A stretch of 64,000 nucleotides of DNA from Fragum whitleyi. Taxonomy: Eukaryota > Mollusca > Bivalvia > Cardiida > Cardiidae. Positions within the stretch are counted from its first letter, which is position 1, and the number at the start of each line of letters is the position of its first letter. The translations under genes were made by a program, and so were the position numbers. Where the stretch lies: the NCBI GenBank assembly GCA_948146395.1, contig OX411543.1:31267058-31331057 (forward strand), given 5' to 3'. The notes beneath the pieces were generated by a model. It searched no databases. It saw only the letters and a list, made by a program, of their open reading frames with translations, and was not told the origin of the DNA. Below are positions 58,690-64,000 of this stretch, piece by piece.

Positions 58690-60027
58690 CAGGGGTTGAA
58701 AAATCTGAAAAAACCAACTAGTCCTGTAGGACTAGTAACCATAAATTTCAACTCGCCCTTAAACCAAATGAGCTCGCCCTTCAAAATTAATAAAATGTAG
58801 GTTAGTCTTATAACAAGAACACAAGTCATTTGAATTGGTTGAAATTTTCATGATCCCGGTATAAATTTAACTCATTGTGACAGTACTTGAATGAAATCAG
58901 AACTTTCCACCCAGTGTGCGTGGAAAGGTATGTTCATATGACATGGTTTGCTATTTTGTATTCAATATTAAAGAGATGGGTAATCTATGTGGTCTCAACG
59001 TGTACAAAAGAATATCTTAATGAGCAACACAGATAATAAGGAATTTGGGATATTAGCAACCTGGACCACAAAACCATTTCTTCTATAGCCTATGAAAAAT
59101 CCGATGGATAATCGACACTCTTATCATTGAATCTCAAGAATAATAGAAACAAATTTTTTGAACCAGTACCATATTTTATTGAATATTAGAAACAATCGGG
59201 AGATTAAATGCGGACAAAAAATTATTAAATGCGACCCACCCCCATTTTTAGTGTGTGTGTTTTTATTTTGTTTTTTGTTGTTTTATAATTTTTTACTAAA
59301 TGAAAATCTCTAAAACCATCCCTAACATCTTTCTCAAAGAATTTGAAGGCTTTTGAAAGGATGCAGATATGATTGAACGCAGCAAGTGTACATTACCGAA
59401 ATTAGATTAATTATGCGTGCATAAAAATCGCTGTTTCGAAAGAATTTACTGACGAAAATTACTTACTTCAAATAAAAAATATAATGCTTATCAAAATATC
59501 CGAGTGTTAAAGATGTGAGAATATCATAAGATTTATTTTGAAACCAATTTTTAATATGACGTCACTGTATAAATTTCTCGGAGAATGGCCCGACTTCAAA
59601 ACGACCGCCGAACACCTGTACTGGGCGAGGTCATCTGTGTTTTCACAGCAACACAATTTTCCCTCGTGTTTACACGATAGTCTCATTAAATAGTCGCATA
59701 AATAGTGGATATGAAAATATAACGGATAGTCTTTAGGAGGGTAACTGAATTTATTTCGGCTCATCCAGTTTATGACTCTCATTGTCGGAACATTTATTTT
59801 TTTCAAAGACAATCTGCAATTTAAAAGCCGTTGGAAATTAGGAAATATTAACTGCGACTACGATGCTACATTGCAATGGTCATTTGTTTAAAGATCAGCT
59901 TTTCCTTGCATGATTGAAAGCCTAGATTTGTACTCGCCCCGTCGGACTAGCTCACCCAAAATTCTACTCGCCCTCCGGCAATTTCTACTCGCAAATGCGA
60001 GCGGGCGAGTGGAATTTTCAACCCCTG
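58690..60027. mobile_element. hAT-like non-autonomous element inserted in the Ngaro-type element
   Basis: Ends CAGGGGTTGAAAA and TTTTCAACCCCTG, with TTTTG repeated on both sides (5-bp duplication). A subterminal palindrome CTAGTCCTGTAGGACTAG (58718) and several ACTCGCCC motifs at the right end resemble those of the hAT at 23491. The interior has no transposase. Removal restores the Ngaro frame across the junction. Confidence 0.9.
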
Positions 60028-60655
60028 TTTTGGCATCTATAGTGTTATGGTACCCCTTTAGGTATTCTGACCACTGTGTTGTTTAGATAGGGGAAAAGGC
60101 AAGGTCATGAATATTTAAATTTTTAATTGAATCTTGGTCTCTGGTAGAAGTTGCGGCATCTGGGTCTGAATTCGTTGCGATTTTGAGGCCTGAAAATGTT
60201 TTGCCCCACTCTTGGTTGTTGGTGTTTATGGCAGAATTTGGCTGGGTGACTGGCGCTGCAATGTAGACATGAATGTTTGTAAGAACAGGCAAATTTTTGG
60301 CAAAGACTTTAGTTATAATCATAGCATTTTCTGTCTGTCCTCTCAGGCTGACTGGAGAGCTGACCCATAGATAAAAGCCACAACTCTTGATCGATATCCA
60401 TGAAGGATTTGCTAGGAGAATTGCTCAACCTTAACCGAAACTGTATATCATAGTCTCTCCAGCCTGAACCGAGATGGCGTTTGGCTGCCAGTCTAATGAT
60501 AGACATGTACTTAAGTATAGCTTGAGTTTGGTCGGGATGCGCTGTCAAGTAAATACTTGCATAAATAAGAAAGGCATCGAGCCATTCATTTATAGAGCCA
60601 ATCTTTTTATGTTGTTGGTGCATGATAACATTACCTTCAAAGTCAACCCCTAATG
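60028..60655 (-). pseudogene. Gag-like ORF1, C-terminal part, of the Ngaro-type element
   Basis: Structural nucleic-acid-binding protein of the retroelement. Reads NPLGVDFEGNVIMHQ, then INEWLDAFLIYASIYLTAHP and RHLGSGWRDYDIQFRL, typical of YR-retroelement Gag. After an in-frame TAA near 60309 the same frame shows a Cys/His cluster (CQKFACSYKHSCLHC, then H and C), a probable zinc-binding end. A further TAA near 60083 is followed in frame by residues leading into the RT region. The N-terminal part lies beyond the insertion at 60657. Confidence 0.8.
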
Positions 60656-60656
60656 G

Positions 60657-61572
60657 GTTTTTATACGCCGCCGGAGGCGGACGTATATTGGCGTCATCTT
60701 CTCCGTCTGTCCGTCCATCCGTCCGTCCGTCCGTCTGTCCGTACGTACGTCCGTCCACTTTTCTTGTCAATGCAACTCCTCCTAAACTACTGGCTGGATC
60801 TTCTTGAAACTTGGTCAATGTTATCACCTCAATTGGTAGATGTGCATGAAGGAAGGATTTTACGGTTCGTTGATTTTTGCCTGAGTTATGCCCCTTGATA
60901 ACTTAGTCTCTGGGTCCACTTGTATTGTCAACGCAACTCCTCCTAAACTACTGGCTGGATCTTCTTGAAACTTGGTCAATGTAATCACCTCAATTGGTAG
61001 ATGTGCATGAAGGAAGGATTTTACGGTTCGTTGATTTTTGCCTGAGTTATGCCCCTTGATAACTTAGTCTCTGGGTCCACTTTTCTTGTCAACGCAACTC
61101 CTAAGTTTCTGGCAGGATCTAAATGAAACTTGGTGGATGTTATAACTGAAATTGGTAGATGAGCATGAAGTAAGGATTTTATGGTTTATAAATTTTACCG
61201 TAAATTATGCCCCCTTAAAACTTAGTATCTAGGGCTTATTGAAAGTGCAGCCTTTTGAACACAACTCCTCCTTACTTTTTGTCTTTATTTAAATGAAACT
61301 TGGTCAATGTCATCACCATAATTTGTAGATGTACATTGATCAAGGATTTTATGGCTCATTTATTTCCCTGAATTATGCCCCCGTAAAACTTAGTGCCTGG
61401 GGCTTATTGAAATTGCAGCCTTGTGAAGGCAACTCCTCCTAACTTTTTGTCTTGATTTAAATGAAACTTGGTCATTTTCAATTTGGTTCTGTCAAATTAA
61501 GTAGTGTCTACAATTATTTTCGTGAAACAGCAGCAAAGTGGCGGCGTATTTTGTGACGATGGCACTCTTGTT
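60657..61572 (+). mobile_element. Tandem-core element, G family, inserted in the gag gene
   Basis: 5' hairpin TATACGCCGCCGGAGGCGGACGT-like, then GTCCGTCCGTCCGTCTGTCC, and about four units (AACTCCTCCTAAACTACTGG, GAAACTTGGTCAATGTTATC). The subterminal counterpart GGCGGCGTATT and CTCTTGTT close it. Gag coding resumes on both sides. Confidence 0.85.
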
Positions 61573-61968
61573 CCCTTTATGGTCCCTATTCTCAGACGGT
61601 TAAAGTAAACCAAGATCAAAATAATGCCCTTGACATATTTTATCCTTTTTCGCCTGGCTTACGTGCTCCCCAAGGGCGCTATGTATGCTTTGAATGGGGG
61701 CTAACTCTGGTATCTGTAAACCTAAGGCATCGAACACATTACCTGATGCACTTGTAGGTGGTACCGGACGCGTCTTGCCAAGGTCCTGGTTGTTGCCCAC
61801 TGTAATCGGCTCTGCCAGGGTTGGAATTATGACTGACTCTTGAGCCTCTTTAGGTCCTTTAGTAGGATTGCTCGTTGACGTGCTTGGCACTGGCTCACTC
61901 ACAGGGGGCACGACATCCGCTTCAAGGTATCTTTTGGGTGCTTTGCGCTTTCGGGTTCCAGTGGACAT
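61573..61968 (-). pseudogene. Gag-like ORF1, N-terminal part, of the Ngaro-type element
   Basis: Starts MSTGTRKRKAPKRYLEADVV at 61968, with a basic then Pro/Ser/Thr-rich disordered region, and ends at a TAA near 61600 (GHYFDLGLL). The frame continues after that stop to the insertion junction, so the stop is probably a point mutation. The start is supported by an ATG about 450 bp inside repeat A1 and by the absence of upstream coding. Confidence 0.75.
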
Positions 61969-62420
61969 GGTGGATCATGAAAATATACAAAAGAAAGCCC
62001 CATAAACAAGTGATCTGAAAATAATAAGAGTCCGAGCAGAAAAACGACAGTCAAGGGACTCCATTAACCTGGATTACCTGTGAGGTTATGTGGCTGAATG
62101 GCCGAATACCTACAACCTGGGTCATTGATTGCAGGAAATGTGTCGTAATAAGTATACGGGATTAATTGCAGCGAATCAAGGTGATAATTCACAATTAATA
62201 GAAGAAAAATCTATATAATCAAAAGATGAAACGTTATTTTCCGAAGTTAGTGTAAGGATGGACGGAGTAGCAGTTTGCGTGTGGACGTAGCGAGACGCCA
62301 CGCCCTAGCAAAATCTGCCTGTTATTCAGCTTTTGCATGGCCATCAGTGCTATTCGATACGATAAACCTACAGAACAAACATCAATTTAACCGCGTGATA
62401 TAGTATTTAACAAAAAATCT
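61969..62420 (-). other. Leader region of the Ngaro-type element
   Basis: Non-coding stretch between repeat A1 and the gag start. No promoter motif can be assigned. Confidence 0.5.
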
Positions 62421-62594
62421 TCTTTAAAAACTTTTTATAAACAAAAAGATCATAACGAAATCATATACCTTTGTTTTTTAGCAAAAATGGAGGTGAGTGA
62501 CGTCACACCTAGACTTGCAGTTTACTAATCGATTTTGTAGACTGGAAGATGCCATGGAAACAACGAGGACTATTAACTAGTAATAGTCCCTATT
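62421..62594 (-). repeat. Repeat A1 (5' terminal repeat) of the Ngaro-type element
   Basis: 174-bp counterpart of A2. The match ends at AGTCCCTATT, beyond which ATTGACCAG is unrelated flank; this sets the element's outer boundary. Confidence 0.85.
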
Positions 62595-63106
62595 ATTGAC
62601 CAGTTTGCTACTCAGATTTAATTTAGGATATTTGAAACTGATATCATTGAATATCAGTAAATTCTTTTTATTCCTTATGGATATCGTAATTTTGATAAAA
62701 AGATAGCAACCATGTTTCGGACAAAAAAATATTCATTTTTTCCGTCAGTGGGAGCTGAAAACTTTGTAGCTACGTCTGACTGGATATCATGCATGTGTTT
62801 TTACTTTTAGATTGGATTTAAAAAATATTTGTGATAATCAGAGTTTAAGATAAACTGAGTAAATTACACTACTGCAAGATCGACCATGAATCAGCCATGA
62901 AAAATTCATGGCTTGAGCCATTAACATCACCCATTAAAAGCAACATTGTGCTGGGCATTAATAAACCATCAAGATGCCATGAATTTAACATTAATTTATT
63001 TTAAGGAGAGAGTTATGGCCATTAAAGATGTCATTCATGGCCATAAATGGAGAAAGGACACCATTAGATTTTCAGGAGTAATTAATGGGGAAATAATGAC
63101 AATAAC
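62595..63106. other. Stretch without a recognised gene
   Basis: AT-rich flank. Between 62885 and 63060 there are several short palindromic CATGAAT/ATTCATGGC motifs. The 69-codon open frame at 62946 is not recognisable. Confidence 0.5.
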
Positions 63107-63159
63107 AACAAGAGCCGTCAGAGACGGATTATGCTCCCAGAATAAGGCATTGTAACAAA
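63107..63159 (-). mobile_element. 3' terminus of a minus-strand tandem-core element
   Basis: AACAAGAGCCGTCAGAGACGG is the complement of a 3' end: hairpin CCGTC-TCT-GACGG followed by CTCTTGTT. A second such end begins at 63160, so one element may be nested in the other. Confidence 0.6.
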
Positions 63160-64000
63160 AACAAGAGCCATGTTGGACATGGACATCCCCCGCCACAAAA
63201 GCTTGATAGTAAACTTAAGCCTAATAGATTAAAGATTCTTTTGTACTGTCAGAGTTTACCTCCTATTAAATGTATAAAAAATAACGAAGGGCAATAACCC
63301 CAAAATTATGCAAGCAAGAGTTATAGTTCTGGTGTATTGCACTTCTCCTCCATGAGATCTATCCACCCATAAAGTTTCAAGTTGATAGCTATCATACTTA
63401 AGGAGATACGCTCCAGACATAATCTAAGTATCAAAAATAACAAAGGGCAATAACTGCAAAATTATGCAAGTGAGAGTTGTAGTGCTTGTGTACTGCACTA
63501 CTTCTCCATGAGATCTATCCACCCATAAATGTTCAAGTTGATAGCTATTATACTTTAGGAGATATGCTCAAGATATAATCTAAGTATCAAAAATAACAAA
63601 GGGCAGTTACTCCAAAATTATGCAAGCAAGAGTTGTAGTTCTTGTGCATAGCACTTCTCCTCCATGAGATCTATCCACCCATAAAGTTTCAAGTTGATAG
63701 CTATTTTACTTTAGGAGATATGCTCCAGACATAATCTAAGTATAAAAAATAACAAAGGGCAATAACTCCAAAATTATGCAAGCAAGAGTTGTAGTTCTTG
63801 TGCACTGCACTTCTCCTCCATAAGGTCTATCCACCCATAAAAATTCATGTTGATAGCTATGACACTTTAGGAGATATGCTCTGTGGTCAGATTTCAAAGA
63901 CTCAAATAAGCTGTTATCTTATTCAGCTTACATAAAGGTAACAAACATTAAACCCCCTTTTTGCATGACATATTTTAAGACACAAATTTCAAATAGTTTA
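63160..64000 (-). mobile_element. Minus-strand tandem-core element, F family, cut by window edge
   Basis: The 3' terminus AACAAGAGCCATGTTGGACA (hairpin CCATGTCCAACATGG) is followed by at least four units of about 156 bp marked by AATAACAAAGGGCAATAAC, TCCATGAGATCTATCCACCC and AAGTTGATAGCTAT. The 5' end lies outside the window. Confidence 0.75.

Larger units (their letters stand above)
51622..62594 (-). mobile_element. Ngaro-type tyrosine-recombinase retrotransposon, interrupted
   Basis: On the minus strand the order is repeat A1, gag, RT/RNase H, tyrosine recombinase, SGNH hydrolase, repeat B1, repeat A2, repeat B2. Split direct repeats (A1 ... B1 A2 B2) are the hallmark of the Ngaro group, and a hydrolase domain is known in some members. 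Three insertions interrupt it (54589-56617, 58690-60027, 60657-61572); without them it is about 6.7 kb. All ORFs carry stops or frameshifts. Confidence 0.85.

Overview
The window looks like nuclear DNA from a marine invertebrate, most likely a bivalve mollusc. It is AT-rich and I found no intact host gene and no rRNA or functional tRNA gene. Nearly every recognisable feature is a transposable element or its remnant. The bivalve call rests on many copies of pearl/HINE-like elements (Helentron-associated interspersed elements, whose oyster 'pearl' relatives carry tandem cores of about 160 bp), together with a tRNA-derived SINE, hAT and piggyBac-like elements, a LINE and a tyrosine-recombinase retrotransposon.

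Layout. 1-3608: nested tandem-core elements of three families. 3683-4445: a hAT-like element with 16-bp terminal inverted repeats (TIRs). 6408-19034: one tandem-core element interrupted by a 5'-truncated LINE, which is itself interrupted by another tandem-core element; the whole nest is present twice head to tail (about 5.25 kb each, nearly identical). 19035-23313: a 78-bp perfect palindrome, two SINEs with 12-bp target duplications, a 160-bp hAT-like MITE and a second complete 163-bp-core element. 23491-31547: a hAT transposon with a decayed minus-strand transposase, split by a 4,946-bp non-coding element with long inverted arms and a 3-bp target duplication. 31997-44867: more tandem-core elements, SINE pieces and an inverted duplication. 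45033-50390: a piggyBac-like element between TTAA sites, with subterminal repeats and a nested tandem-core element. 51622-62594: a minus-strand Ngaro-type tyrosine-recombinase retrotransposon (gag, RT/RNase H, recombinase, SGNH hydrolase) with split direct repeats, interrupted three times. 63107-64000: minus-strand tandem-core elements running off the edge.

The tandem-core families differ in sequence but share one plan: a short 5' hairpin, a GTCC/GTCTG microsatellite, a core of about 145-166-bp tandem units, a subterminal inverted repeat, and a 3' hairpin followed by CTTGTT. In the nesting cases where the interrupted reading frame or a neighbouring repeat reveals the empty site, insertion is at a T-rich/TT site with no clear long target duplication. 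These elements do not work together as a pathway. The order of nesting gives a relative history: LINE, hAT and Ngaro elements are older, tandem-core elements landed in all of them, and the 5.25-kb duplication is recent or an assembly effect.
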